A stretch of DNA of 47,428 nt from Bacilli bacterium (GTDB taxonomy: Bacteria > Bacillota_I > Bacilli_A > RF39 > UBA660): positions 1 through 47,428 of the forward strand of contig JAFRQS010000018.1 in the NCBI GenBank assembly GCA_017428495.1, read 5' to 3'. The position numbers and the translations under genes were made by a program. Below the pieces are notes generated by a model. That model made no database searches and was not told the DNA's origin. It worked only from the letters and a program-made list of their open reading frames with translations. Shown here one piece after another: positions 23,367-31,963 of this stretch (position 1 is the stretch's first letter; each line of letters starts with the position of its first letter).

Positions 23367-24431
23367 ATGAGTTGTAATACACCAGGAATGTTATCATTAT
23401 TTTATTATATAAAAACGGCAATGAATATAATATTTATAGCTGCACCAATATTGTTATTAATACTTGGAACAATAGATTTTTTAGGAGCAACAACAGCAAA
23501 TGATGCGAAGAAAATGCAAAAATCAATAGATAATTTTATAAAAAGGTTAATAATATGTGTAGTAATATTAATTTTGCCATTATTAGTAAATGTAGTAATG
23601 AGTACATTAAATGTTAAATCTTATAAAGATTGCTTTACAAATGCAACTAAAGCTAATATAGAAAAATTAGATAAAGAATATGCTGCTAAATTAAAATTAG
23701 AAGCAGAATCAATACAAAAAGAATTAGAAAAAGCTGAACAAAGAGCTAAAGAAGAAAGAGAAAGGAAAGAAAGGGAAGAGAGGGAGTCTGGTAATAATTC
23801 AGGAAATAGTTCTGAAGGTAATTCTGAAGAAAGTAATCCAGAACCTTATGCAGGTAAACCAATAAATATTACGCCAGGAGGTACAAAATCAGTTTCTAAT
23901 GCGTTAGGATTACCTTACTATAATCAATGTGATTCTAGATGGAGTAATATAGTATATGATGTAGGTGGTGGACCAAATGGTACAGGTGCTACATTATGTA
24001 GTTCTTCATGTGGTTATACTTCATTTGCTATGGTTGCAGCTGGTCTTAGTAGAGATAGTAGTGTAAATCCATATAGTGTTATTAAACACATAAGAAACAT
24101 CAAAGATGGGCAAATTACTTATAGAGGGTATGGTGCAGCATCTACAAGTGAAATAACTAATAGTAAGTATTTAAGTAAATATCATATTAGTGCTCAGAAA
24201 ATAAGTAAATCACAGATAGTTAATTCTTTGAGACAAGGAAAACCAGTAGTAGTTTTAGTGCCAGGTCATTATATGGCTCTTTCAATAGCTTCTAATGGTA
24301 ATATAGTTTTATTAGATCCATTTACTAATTGGGGAAATAGAAATAGAAGAGTTGGGGAATATAGTTCACTTTCTCAGATAGAAGCTGCATATGGTGGAAT
24401 AAGTTGGGCAGCTGCATATCAAAGAATATAA
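23367..24431 (+). CDS. Pilin-like/TrbC-like membrane N-terminus fused to a C39-like cysteine peptidase domain
   Basis: 354 residues. Two membrane helices (about 18-38 and 58-80) in a TrbC/VirB2-like layout, a charged Lys/Glu coiled coil (about 95-140), a Ser/Asn/Gly linker, then from about residue 185 a papain-like C39-type domain: LPYYNQCDSRWSN, SSSCGYTSFAMVAA with Cys215, PGHYMALS with His301 and LLDPF with Asp317. The triad is complete. The enzyme domain would be anchored on the membrane; its outside location is inferred from the two-helix hairpin plus a secreted-type linker. The start is preceded by GAGGTGAAA. It is followed 10 nt later by a lipoprotein gene. Confidence 0.75.
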   Translation: MSCNTPGMLSLFYYIKTAMNIIFIAAPILLLILGTIDFLGATTANDAKKMQKSIDNFIKRLIICVVILILPLLVNVVMSTLNVKSYKDCFTNATKANIEKLDKEYAAKLKLEAESIQKELEKAEQRAKEERERKEREERESGNNSGNSSEGNSEESNPEPYAGKPINITPGGTKSVSNALGLPYYNQCDSRWSNIVYDVGGGPNGTGATLCSSSCGYTSFAMVAAGLSRDSSVNPYSVIKHIRNIKDGQITYRGYGAASTSEITNSKYLSKYHISAQKISKSQIVNSLRQGKPVVVLVPGHYMALSIASNGNIVLLDPFTNWGNRNRRVGEYSSLSQIEAAYGGISWAAAYQRI

Positions 24432-24441
24432 AGGAGATTTT

Positions 24442-25089
24442 ATGAAAAAAATAATATTGATGTTTTTTGTGATGTTTCTTTTGACAGGTTGTAATAATAG
24501 TGTAAGTTTTGATTTTAATGATAATATAGATACAAAAATAGATTTATCATTTACTTTATCAGAGTATAAAGCATATTCTGCAAGTAAGTCTAATGTTTTT
24601 GCTGATGATGAAGAAGCTAGATCTTCTATAGAAGCAATAAGATATGATAATGAAGCATTTGACTCTAATAATAGTTCATTATTAAACGAAAAAAAATTTA
24701 TAACTGATGGAAATAATTATAGTGCAAGTTATGAATTTACATATACATATTCTAATTTTACACATAATTCAATATTGAATAATTGTTTTGATTATTTTGG
24801 AGTTGAAAATGATGATAAAAGTATATATGTTTCATTAAAAGGAAATAGTTCATGTGGACCATTCAAATTAAGTATAAAAGCAAAAGATAGAATGATAAAT
24901 AATAATGCAAAAAATGTAAATGGTGATGAATATATATGGAATATAAATTCAACTAATAATAATGTATATTTTGCTATAAGTAAAACTCCTAATAATAGTT
25001 CATCAATCAGTATGTTGTATATTATTTATTTTATAATAGGAATAGCACTAGCTTATATAGCATATATATTTAAAAAGAAAAAAAGATAA
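24442..25089 (+). CDS. Lipoprotein with a C-terminal membrane helix
   Basis: 215 residues. Type II signal peptide with lipobox LLTGC (Cys17), an Asn/Ser/Asp-rich outer domain containing one Cys pair candidate (NNCFDYFG and SSCGPFK), and a C-terminal helix (about 190-208) followed by KKKKR. A lipid anchor at one end and a stop-transfer helix at the other is unusual and would tether both ends. Family not recognised. It is 10 nt after the C39-like gene with AAGGAG, so the pair is probably an operon and may act together at the membrane (inference). Confidence 0.75.
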   Translation: MKKIILMFFVMFLLTGCNNSVSFDFNDNIDTKIDLSFTLSEYKAYSASKSNVFADDEEARSSIEAIRYDNEAFDSNNSSLLNEKKFITDGNNYSASYEFTYTYSNFTHNSILNNCFDYFGVENDDKSIYVSLKGNSSCGPFKLSIKAKDRMINNNAKNVNGDEYIWNINSTNNNVYFAISKTPNNSSSISMLYIIYFIIGIALAYIAYIFKKKKR

Positions 25090-25098
25090 TTTATAAAA

Positions 25099-25140
25099 AA
25101 ATAGTAATTAAGGTTTTCTCTTAATTACTATTTCTTTTTT
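25099..25140. terminator. Bidirectional terminator between the lipoprotein gene and yigZ
   Basis: AAATAGTAATTAAG (25099-25112) pairs exactly with CTTAATTACTATTT (25120-25133), with A and T runs outside. It includes the 3' end of yigZ. Confidence 0.85.
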
Positions 25141-25683
25141 TACAATAATATTAAAATTTTTAAGACTATTTAATACCTCTTCATCTATATTTACATTATA
25201 TATAACAATATTTCCAAAATCTTTACTTAATATCTCATATTTATCTAAAATTTTATTTATTTCATCAATTTTAGAATAATCAAATTTAATATCACAATTA
25301 TATCCATGAATTATTTCTAATTTGTTACTATTTTCAATTGCTTGTGCAGTGGCAGATGTATATGCCCTAACTAAACCACCAGCACCTAATTTAATTCCAC
25401 CAAAATATCTAGTTACTATGCATAATATATGATTTAAATTATTTTTTTCTAAACATTCTAATATAGGTATACCAGCTGTACCAGATGGTTCATTATCATC
25501 ATTAAATCTTTTAATGTTATCAAATATATAAGCATAACAATGATGAGTCGCATCTTTATATTTATTTTTTATAAATTTTATATAATTATCTATTTCATCA
25601 ATATTATCAATTGAAAAGATATTTGCTATAAATTTAGATTTATTAACTATTATAGTATTTTCTATGTTTTCGATAGTATACAT
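25108..25683 (-). CDS. yigZ: YigZ/IMPACT family protein
   Basis: 191 residues, slightly short for the family (about 200-215). Seen: KSKFIANIFSI near the N-terminus, THHCYAY, the signature DDNEPSGTAGIPIL, and TRYFGGIKLGAGGLVRAYTS. The C-terminal DUF1949-like half is present (NIVIYNVNIDEEVLNSL). The UPF0029/IMPACT domain is universally conserved; in eukaryotes IMPACT acts on translation control through GCN1, while the bacterial function is unclear (family knowledge). It is divergent from rnhB with a short shared promoter region. Confidence 0.93.
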   Translation of the reverse strand: MYTIENIENTIIVNKSKFIANIFSIDNIDEIDNYIKFIKNKYKDATHHCYAYIFDNIKRFNDDNEPSGTAGIPILECLEKNNLNHILCIVTRYFGGIKLGAGGLVRAYTSATAQAIENSNKLEIIHGYNCDIKFDYSKIDEINKILDKYEILSKDFGNIVIYNVNIDEEVLNSLKNFNIIVKKEIVIKRKP

Positions 25684-25760
25684 GCAATCACCATTTAAAT
25701 TATAGCATATAAATTATTTAAATTATATTTTATTTATAGTATAATTTTATTGGTGATATC

Positions 25761-26375
25761 ATGAATTTATATGCATATGAGAAAGAATTGTATGATAGTG
25801 GTGTGAAATATATAGCTGGTGTAGACGAGGTTGGTAGAGGTCCTTTAAATGGGCCTGTAGTAAGTGCATGTGTAGTGCTTCCAAAAGATTTTATACCAGA
25901 TGGATTAAATGATTCTAAAAAATTAACAGAAAAGCAGAGAAATAAGTTTTATGATGTTATAAAAGAGAATGCATTAGGTATAGGAATTGGTATAGTTTCA
26001 CCAGAAGAAATAGATGAGATAAATATATATGAAGCATCTAAAAGATCTATGATATTGGCAATAAATGATTGTAAACATAAGATTGATCACGTACTTATAG
26101 ATGCAATGAAATTGGATTTAGATATACCTAGTACTTCAATAATAAAAGGAGACGCTAAAAGTATTTCTATAGCAGCAGCGTCTGTAATAGCAAAAGTAAC
26201 TAGAGACAATATGATGTATGAATTAGATAAAAAGTATCCTATGTATGGTTATAAAAATCATAAAGGGTATCCAACTAAGAAACATATTGAAGCAATACAT
26301 AAATATGGCCTTATTGATGGTTATAGAAAAACATATGGTCCAGTGAAAGAGTATCTAGAATTGACAAAGCAATAG
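25761..26375 (+). CDS. rnhB: Ribonuclease HII
   Basis: 204 residues. Removes RNA from RNA-DNA hybrids and single ribonucleotides from DNA. Seen: [17 protein letters not shown] with Asp22-Glu23, [19 protein letters not shown] with a third acidic residue, [21 protein letters not shown], and [13 protein letters not shown]. The ribosome binding site is GGTGATATC directly before ATG 25761, and TATAAT lies 20 nt upstream. Confidence 0.96.
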   Translation: MNLYAYEKELYDSGVKYIAGVDEVGRGPLNGPVVSACVVLPKDFIPDGLNDSKKLTEKQRNKFYDVIKENALGIGIGIVSPEEIDEINIYEASKRSMILAINDCKHKIDHVLIDAMKLDLDIPSTSIIKGDAKSISIAAASVIAKVTRDNMMYELDKKYPMYGYKNHKGYPTKKHIEAIHKYGLIDGYRKTYGPVKEYLELTKQ

Positions 26376-26418
26376 AAACCTGTATAATATGCCAATGTAA
26401 TTATTAAAAGGTGATATT

Positions 26419-27213
26419 ATGAAAATGATTGATAGATATGGTGGAAGTGGATTAATTGATTCAGTTAAAGTATCAGAAGATAGTTATGATCTTGTAAGAG
26501 ATATGGAGTTATATGTTGGACATATTATATTAAGCTATTATGATGAATTTTTAAAATTATATAGTGAGTATTTAAATGAGATATCTATTCCTAATAATCC
26601 TATAAGTAAATTAGAAAATGTATCATCTTTACTTTGGGAGGGATTGTTTTCATATGAGGATAGTTTTGAATATATGCCGATTGAAAGTACATTTGCTTCT
26701 AAACAAGGTGTAGATGTGGTTTTAGGAAAAGGTGTTTGTAGGCATGTGTCATCTTTTACTACAGATTTGCTTTTAAAATCAGGTACATATTGTGAGGACT
26801 TTTTGTGCTTTTCAAGTTATTCTCAATTATGTGAAACTTTAGATGGGAATGCTGCAAATCATCAAGCTAATTTATTAAAATATGATGGAAATTATTATGT
26901 ATATGATGTACTTTCGAATAGATTATTAAGATTTATAAGTCCTATTGAATTGACAGATTATAGTGGTGAATGTTTTTTGTATTATAAACCTAAACTAGAT
27001 TTGCAATGTGGGTTTATTAGTTTAGAAGAACTGGAAATGAAACTTATAGGATTTAATTCTTCTTCAAATTCTATAGCTATAGGAAGAAAAGAATATGATG
27101 AGATAGTTAAAGAAACTACTATTTTATTTGCAAGAAAATTAAAATTATTATCTGAACTTAAAAGTGAAAGTGATAAAATAAAGGTAAAAATATATAAAGG
27201 AATTAATGGGTAA
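26419..27213 (+). CDS. Transglutaminase-like cysteine protein (tentative)
   Basis: 264 residues, cytoplasmic by lack of a signal peptide. A helical N-terminal half is followed by a transglutaminase-like core: GKGVCRHVSSFTTDLL with Cys107, NHQANLLKYDGNYYVYDV with His148 and Asp163. The order and spacing of Cys, His and Asp fit the transglutaminase/papain-like fold. Whether it is a peptidase, amidase or inactive is not known. It follows rnhB by 44 nt, with its own possible -10 (TATAAT) and GGTGATATT before ATG 26419. Confidence 0.6.
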   Translation: MKMIDRYGGSGLIDSVKVSEDSYDLVRDMELYVGHIILSYYDEFLKLYSEYLNEISIPNNPISKLENVSSLLWEGLFSYEDSFEYMPIESTFASKQGVDVVLGKGVCRHVSSFTTDLLLKSGTYCEDFLCFSSYSQLCETLDGNAANHQANLLKYDGNYYVYDVLSNRLLRFISPIELTDYSGECFLYYKPKLDLQCGFISLEELEMKLIGFNSSSNSIAIGRKEYDEIVKETTILFARKLKLLSELKSESDKIKVKIYKGING

Positions 27214-27224
27214 ATAGGCAAAAC

Positions 27225-27252
27225 TTGACAAAAAATTAAAAATATGTATAAT
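27225..27252 (+). promoter_or_regulatory. Sigma-A promoter of the zinc-ribbon membrane protein
   Basis: TTGACA (27225-27230), 16-bp spacer, TATAAT (27247-27252) preceded by TG. Confidence 0.8.
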
Positions 27253-27278
27253 ACTAACTCGAAAAGAGGGGGATTTTT

Positions 27279-28016
27279 ATGAAATTAAGTAAAGGATTAA
27301 AAATATTTTCTGTAATTTTAGAATGTTCATTTATCGGAAGTATAATTTTATATATTTATAATTATTTTATGGCAACAAAAAAATATGAAATAATTCCTAT
27401 AGAGGTAAGAAGAACATTAAATATTTTTGTTGTAATTGCTGTAATATCAATAGTATTATTTATAGTAGTTAAATTTGCTATGTATCTTATTAGAAGATCT
27501 TTATATAAAGAAGATGTTCAATTACAAATGGATTTAGATGAAGAACAAATTGAAAAGAAATATAGAGATTTAGAAGCACCTGTAACTGAAAGAGTATTTA
27601 TTTATAAAAATGAATATGAAGTTCCTAAAAATAGACAAGTAAAATGTCCTAATTGTGGTAATGTAATTGATAAGAATGCATTTTTATGTATAAAATGTGG
27701 TTACTTACTTAAAGATATTAAACCAAAAGTAGTAGAAAAAATTATAGAAAAACCAGTTGTAGTTGAGAAGATAGTTGAAAAACCAATTGAAAAAATAGTA
27801 GAAAAGATAGTCGAGAAACCGGTCGAAAGAATAGTAGAAAGACCAGTTACAATAATGGAAAGAAGAGTACCACAACAGGGAATAATAGTTAAAGAAAAAA
27901 GAAAAAACAATGTTAGATTAACTAACTTAATAATTAATATTTGCTTAGTTGCTGCAACTATTACAATATTTGTATTAATGCTTTATATAGCTGCTCAAAG
28001 AGGTATAATAGGCTAA
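27279..28016 (+). CDS. Membrane protein with zinc ribbon and Glu-Lys-Pro-Val repeats
   Basis: 245 residues. Two N-terminal membrane helices (about 8-30 and 46-70), a cytoplasmic acidic stretch, a zinc-ribbon CPNCG...CIKCG (about 125-146), a repetitive VEKIVEKPVEKIVEK-type segment (about 152-190), and a C-terminal helix (about 215-240). Family not recognised; zinc-ribbon membrane proteins of this layout are common in low-GC Gram-positives and mostly uncharacterised. Single-gene unit with consensus promoter and terminator. Confidence 0.75.
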   Translation: MKLSKGLKIFSVILECSFIGSIILYIYNYFMATKKYEIIPIEVRRTLNIFVVIAVISIVLFIVVKFAMYLIRRSLYKEDVQLQMDLDEEQIEKKYRDLEAPVTERVFIYKNEYEVPKNRQVKCPNCGNVIDKNAFLCIKCGYLLKDIKPKVVEKIIEKPVVVEKIVEKPIEKIVEKIVEKPVERIVERPVTIMERRVPQQGIIVKEKRKNNVRLTNLIINICLVAATITIFVLMLYIAAQRGIIG

Positions 28017-28042
28017 AGACAATCAAAAGATTGTTTTTTTTT
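28017..28042 (+). terminator. Terminator after the zinc-ribbon gene
   Basis: ACAATC (28019-28024), loop AAAA, GATTGT (28029-28034), then T run. Confidence 0.8.
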
Positions 28043-28119
28043 GATTTATGTAATATAATTATAACGTTTTAAAGGAAATATTAGTTGAATATAGTATATA
28101 ATATATGAAGGAGGAAAAT

Positions 28120-30069
28120 ATGAAAGACTTAGTTATAGTTGAATCTCCAAGTAAATCTAAAACAATAGAAAAATATCTTGGAGATGGATATAAAGTTGTT
28201 TCTAGTAAGGGACATATTAGAGACTTAGCAACAAAGGGTAAATATGGGTTAGGAGTAGATATAGAAGATCATTTTCTTCCAACATATGAGATTATAAAAG
28301 GAAAAAAGAAATTAGTAACTGACTTAAAAAAAGAAGTAAAATCAGCAAATAAGGTTTATTTGGCAACCGACCCTGATAGAGAAGGAGAAGCTATAAGTTG
28401 GCATTTAAAAGAAGAGTTAGGTATTAAAGATGATAAATATAATAGAATAGTATTTAATGAAATAACAAAAAATGCTGTATTGAATGCGTTTGATAATGCT
28501 AGAAAGATTGATGATGATTTAGTACATAGTCAAGAAACTAGAAGGATATTAGATAGAATAATTGGTTTTAGATTAAGTAAATTGATGCAGTCTAAAACTG
28601 GTGGAAAAAGTGCTGGAAGAGTACAGAGCGTAGCTCTTAAATTGGTAGTTGATAGGGAAAGAGAAATTGAAAAATTTGTTAAAGAAGAATACTGGACATT
28701 AACTGCTAAATTTAATGAATTCGATGCAGAATTAGAAAAATATAAAAGTGATACTATTGAAATACATAATGAGAATGAAGCAGATGAAATCTTAAATAAA
28801 TTATCTAATGTATTTAAGATTGAAGATGTGGATAAGAAAAGTAAAAATAAGCAATCTAAACCTCCTTTTATTACTAGTACATTGCAACAAGAAGCTATTA
28901 CAAAGCTTAATTTTAATGCTAAAAAGACAATGTCTATAGCACAAAAGTTATATGAAGGTATAGATTTAAAAGATGAAACAGTAGGTCTTATTACTTATAT
29001 GAGAACTGATTCTATAAGACTTAGTGAAGAATTTGTAGCAAGTACTTATAAATATATTGAAAATAAGTATGGAAAAGAATATTTGGGTATAGTAAAAAAA
29101 GCTAAAAAGGTAGAAAATGTACAAGATGCGCATGAGGCTATAAGACCAACTAGTATAAATAGGACACCTGAGTCTGTAAAAGAGTATTTAAGTGTAGATG
29201 AATTTAAATTATATTCTATGATATATAAAAGAGCATTGGCATCTTTAATGAAAGATGCTAAACAAGATCAAACAGTAGTTATATTGGATAATAATGATTA
29301 TAAGTTTAAGGTTACAGGTAGTGTAATAGTATTTGATGGATATTTGAAGGTTTATAAAGATTATGAAGATTCTGAAGATAAGATATTGCCACCATTAGAT
29401 ACATATAAATCCAATGTCCTTGTATCAAATAGTATAGAAAAAGAACAACACTTTACTAAACCTAAACCTAGATATACAGAAGCTAAGTTAATAAAAGAAA
29501 TGGAAGATTTAGGTATAGGAAGACCTTCTACATATGCAAAAACTATGGAAACAATTGTAGATAGAGGCTATGTAAAAGTAGTGGATAAGAAATTTGTACC
29601 TACTGAGGTTGGAATAGAAATAACAGATAAATTACAAGAATATTTTAATAATTTAATTAATGTAAAGTATACAGCAAAAATGGAAAATGATTTAGATAAA
29701 ATCGCAGAAGGTAATTTAATATGGTATAATTTACTTGAGGAGTTTTATAAAGAATTTGAACCAATGTTAGATAATGCATTTAGCAATATGGAAAAAAATA
29801 AGGCAGAAGAAACTGGCGAAGTTTGTCCTAATTGTGGAAGTCCACTTGTAATAAGAAGTGGTAAATATGGGAAGTTTACAGCATGTAGTAATTATCCAAA
29901 GTGTAAATATATTAAAAAAGATGAAAAGGAAATTGTTGAAATATGTAAATGCCCAGAATGTGAAAATGGCGTTGTAATCGAAAAGAAGACTAAAAAGGGT
30001 AAAAAGTTTTATGGCTGTAACAATTATCCAAAATGTAAATATGCGACTTGGGATAAGCCAGAAGCTTAA
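28120..30069 (+). CDS. topA: DNA topoisomerase I (type IA)
   Basis: 649 residues from ATG 28120 with GGAGG upstream; the ATG at 28105 overlaps that site. Relaxes negative supercoils. Seen: TOPRIM domain with LVIVESPSKSKTIEKYLG and ATDPDREGEAISWHL, QETRRILDRIIGFRLS, GRVQSVALKLVVDRE, catalytic Tyr293 in LITYMRTDS, AHEAIRPTSI, and IGRPSTYA. The C-terminus has two four-Cys zinc fingers (CPNCG...C..YPKC and CPEC...C..YPKC). It is shorter than the Bacillus enzyme because it has only two zinc fingers. Confidence 0.97.
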   Translation: MKDLVIVESPSKSKTIEKYLGDGYKVVSSKGHIRDLATKGKYGLGVDIEDHFLPTYEIIKGKKKLVTDLKKEVKSANKVYLATDPDREGEAISWHLKEELGIKDDKYNRIVFNEITKNAVLNAFDNARKIDDDLVHSQETRRILDRIIGFRLSKLMQSKTGGKSAGRVQSVALKLVVDREREIEKFVKEEYWTLTAKFNEFDAELEKYKSDTIEIHNENEADEILNKLSNVFKIEDVDKKSKNKQSKPPFITSTLQQEAITKLNFNAKKTMSIAQKLYEGIDLKDETVGLITYMRTDSIRLSEEFVASTYKYIENKYGKEYLGIVKKAKKVENVQDAHEAIRPTSINRTPESVKEYLSVDEFKLYSMIYKRALASLMKDAKQDQTVVILDNNDYKFKVTGSVIVFDGYLKVYKDYEDSEDKILPPLDTYKSNVLVSNSIEKEQHFTKPKPRYTEAKLIKEMEDLGIGRPSTYAKTMETIVDRGYVKVVDKKFVPTEVGIEITDKLQEYFNNLINVKYTAKMENDLDKIAEGNLIWYNLLEEFYKEFEPMLDNAFSNMEKNKAEETGEVCPNCGSPLVIRSGKYGKFTACSNYPKCKYIKKDEKEIVEICKCPECENGVVIEKKTKKGKKFYGCNNYPKCKYATWDKPEA

Positions 30070-30072
30070 AAC

Positions 30073-30101
30073 TTGACAAAATGTATACAAAGTGATACAA
30101 T
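30073..30101 (+). promoter_or_regulatory. Sigma-A promoter upstream of the 138-residue gene
   Basis: TTGACA (30073-30078), 17-bp spacer, TACAAT (30096-30101) with an extended TGA before it. Confidence 0.8.
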
Positions 30102-30140
30102 AAAGCCACTTTTGGAAAAAAGAAGGATAGGGGTGTAAAT

Positions 30141-30557
30141 ATGAAAGGATATATATTCGAGTACCAAAATGAGAATGAATTTAGAAAACTTGAAAGATCT
30201 GTAAAGAAGTATAATATGCTTGCTTATAAGAAACTTACTTTTGAGTATTATGATTCACTTAAAAATGGTAAGTTTTTGGGGAAACTAGTATCGACTAATA
30301 GTAAAGAAGAAACAAAATCTTATGCTTTGACAATTCCGACTGATGAAATGTTTGCCAAAGTTCATGGTGAAATGACTTTACATTATACGGTGTATGAATC
30401 TAAAAATATAGTTTTATTGGAAACAATAAGTCCTGAAGATATATTGTCTGAAGGTCATAGAACTGAGCTTCCTACATATAAAGGTGTAATGATTTCTAAA
30501 GCTAATCAAGAAAAAGATATGTTTAAAATAAATTTATTAAATATGTTACAAAAATAA
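30141..30557 (+). CDS. Hypothetical protein, 138 residues
   Basis: Soluble, Lys/Glu-rich, no Cys, no membrane helix. The N-terminal GYIFEYQNENEFRKLERSV and central FAKVHGEMTLHYTVYE alternate as in an alpha/beta protein. Family not recognised. It has a near-consensus promoter, AGGGGTG ribosome binding site and a terminator, and it sits just upstream of tRNA-Thr. Confidence 0.75.
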   Translation: MKGYIFEYQNENEFRKLERSVKKYNMLAYKKLTFEYYDSLKNGKFLGKLVSTNSKEETKSYALTIPTDEMFAKVHGEMTLHYTVYESKNIVLLETISPEDILSEGHRTELPTYKGVMISKANQEKDMFKINLLNMLQK

Positions 30558-30581
30558 ACCAAATGGTTTATTTTTATTTTT
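30551..30581 (+). terminator. Terminator before tRNA-Thr
   Basis: AAAATAAACC (30551-30560), loop AAAT, GGTTTATTTT (30565-30574), T-rich tail. Confidence 0.85.
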
Positions 30582-30603
30582 GATTATGGTAATATTTAAT
30601 TAT

Positions 30604-30678
30604 GCCGATGTAGCTTAGAGATAGAGCAACTGTTTCGTAATCAGTAGGTCGAGGGTTTGAATCCTTCCATCGGCACCA
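30604..30678 (+). tRNA. tRNA-Thr (anticodon CGU), CCA encoded
   Basis: 75 nt with a complete cloverleaf: acceptor GCCGATG/CATCGGC, D stem GCTT/GAGC, anticodon stem ACTGT/TCAGT (one U-U at its last pair), loop TTCGTAA, T stem GAGGG/CCTTC, discriminator A and CCA. First pairs G1-C72 and C2-G71 fit Thr identity. Oddities: the D loop AGAGATA is 7 nt and has G18-A19 in place of G18-G19, while the T loop TTTGAAT has U56 for C56. The two changes together would replace the G19-C56 tertiary pair by A19-U56. It decodes ACG. Confidence 0.93.
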
Positions 30679-30688
30679 TAAAGATTAT

Positions 30689-30714
30689 ATCAAAACTTAT
30701 AGTTTGGATTTTTT
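30689..30714 (+). terminator. Terminator after tRNA-Thr
   Basis: ATCAAAAC (30689-30696), loop TTATA, GTTTGGAT (30702-30709), one mismatch, T run. Confidence 0.65.
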
Positions 30715-30728
30715 AATGTATAAAATAA

Positions 30729-30752
30729 AAAATGACTTTTATAAGTCATTTT
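30729..30752. terminator. Terminator of the minus-strand 82-residue gene
   Basis: AAAATGACTT (30729-30738), loop TTAT, AAGTCATTTT (30743-30752). On the minus strand it is followed by a T-rich stretch and touches the stop codon. Confidence 0.75.
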
Positions 30753-30999
30753 ATTTTGTTAATTGATCTGCATTAAACTGTATGTCTTCCAATTTTTCAG
30801 GTGCAATGGTATCACTTTTTGGATAATAAGCATCTCTAATTTTTTCTGCTTGTTTTTTAAGGAATTCTATATGTTTTATTACTATATCAAAATTCAGCTT
30901 TTCTGGATCAGTTTTTAAAAGCCCAATAGTTAGTATAGAAGAATCTTTTCCTAAATTAATTACTGCTTTTTTTCTATCATCAATCTTTTCTTTTTCCAT
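30751..30999 (-). CDS. Hypothetical small helical protein
   Basis: 82 residues, highly charged, no Cys, mostly helical by composition (IKHIEFLKKQAEKIRDAYY). Family not recognised. On the minus strand AGGGAGG lies before ATG 30999, and the gene ends in a terminator, so it is a real single-gene unit. It is divergent from the LysM gene. Confidence 0.7.
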   Translation of the reverse strand: MEKEKIDDRKKAVINLGKDSSILTIGLLKTDPEKLNFDIVIKHIEFLKKQAEKIRDAYYPKSDTIAPEKLEDIQFNADQLTK

Positions 31000-31136
31000 T
31001 TTAAAGCCTCCCTATATTAAAATTATAACATATAATTTGTTTTAAAAAAAGTTAAATTTACGCACAATTACATTTATAATTTATCATTTGTGTAACAACC
31101 TTTAATAATAATCATATATTTTAATAGGGTGATATT

Positions 31137-31955
31137 GTGACTTATATAGTAAAAGCTGGTGATACTTTATATGGAATTAGTAATCAATTTGGAGTATCTG
31201 TTACGGATTTAGCGAGTTTAAATAATGTAAATGCTAATACGTTACAAATAGGACAAATTCTTACAATACCAACTAATTCTGGAACTAATCCAAATAATAT
31301 GTTTATGTATACTGTAAAAAAGGGAGATAGCTTATATAGTATTGCAAGAAAATATAATACTACTGTGTCTGAAATAATAAAATTAAACTATTTAAAAAGC
31401 AATAATTTGTTTATTGGTCAAGTGTTAAGGATACCAGAAACATATACAAAGGAAGAAAATATGATGTTACCTAGTTATATTAATTATGTTGTTAAAAGAG
31501 GCGATACATTATATTCTATTGCTGTTAGTAATAATATAGATGTTAATACTTTGATGATGGATAATGCTTTAACAAGTAATAAGTTAAATGTAGGTGATGT
31601 TTTAAAGATAAGAACTGATAATCAGATTATAGAAGAATGTTATGGAGAAGATTATGTTGAAGAGATAACAAATAATACTTATGTAGTACAAAAAGGAGAT
31701 AGTTTATACTCGATAGCAAAGAAATTTAATACCGGGGTTAATAATATAATGAGTTTAAATAATTTAAATAATACAAATTTATCTATTGGCCAAGTGTTAA
31801 AAATACCTAATTCTAGTAGCACTACTTATATAGTACAAAAAGGAGATAGTTTATACTCCATAGCAAGAAAATTTAATACTACAGTAGATAGTATAAAAAG
31901 AAAAAATAACTTGAGTTCTAATGTTTTAAATATAGGTCAAAAATTAATTATATAG
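31137..31955 (+). CDS. Protein of five LysM repeats
   Basis: 272 residues from GTG 31137, with GGTGATATT directly before it. Five LysM domains of about 44 residues with the family pattern V(K/Q)(K/A/R)GD(T/S)LY(G/S)I and IGQ.L.IP: about 1-45, 58-100, 118-158, 180-224 and 228-272. LysM binds N-acetylglucosamine glycans of peptidoglycan or spore coat. There is no signal peptide, so export would need lysis or mother-cell deposition as for spore coat proteins. Followed 8 nt later by the next gene of the trio. Confidence 0.9.
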   Translation: MTYIVKAGDTLYGISNQFGVSVTDLASLNNVNANTLQIGQILTIPTNSGTNPNNMFMYTVKKGDSLYSIARKYNTTVSEIIKLNYLKSNNLFIGQVLRIPETYTKEENMMLPSYINYVVKRGDTLYSIAVSNNIDVNTLMMDNALTSNKLNVGDVLKIRTDNQIIEECYGEDYVEEITNNTYVVQKGDSLYSIAKKFNTGVNNIMSLNNLNNTNLSIGQVLKIPNSSSTTYIVQKGDSLYSIARKFNTTVDSIKRKNNLSSNVLNIGQKLII

Positions 31956-31963
31956 GAGGTTAT

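Noticed and set aside
29767..30090. Minus-strand frame opposite the topA zinc fingers
   Set aside because: It is a shadow of conserved topA coding sequence.
30604..30678. tRNA pseudogene because of unusual D and T loops
   Set aside because: All stems pair, CCA is encoded, and the two loop changes compensate each other.
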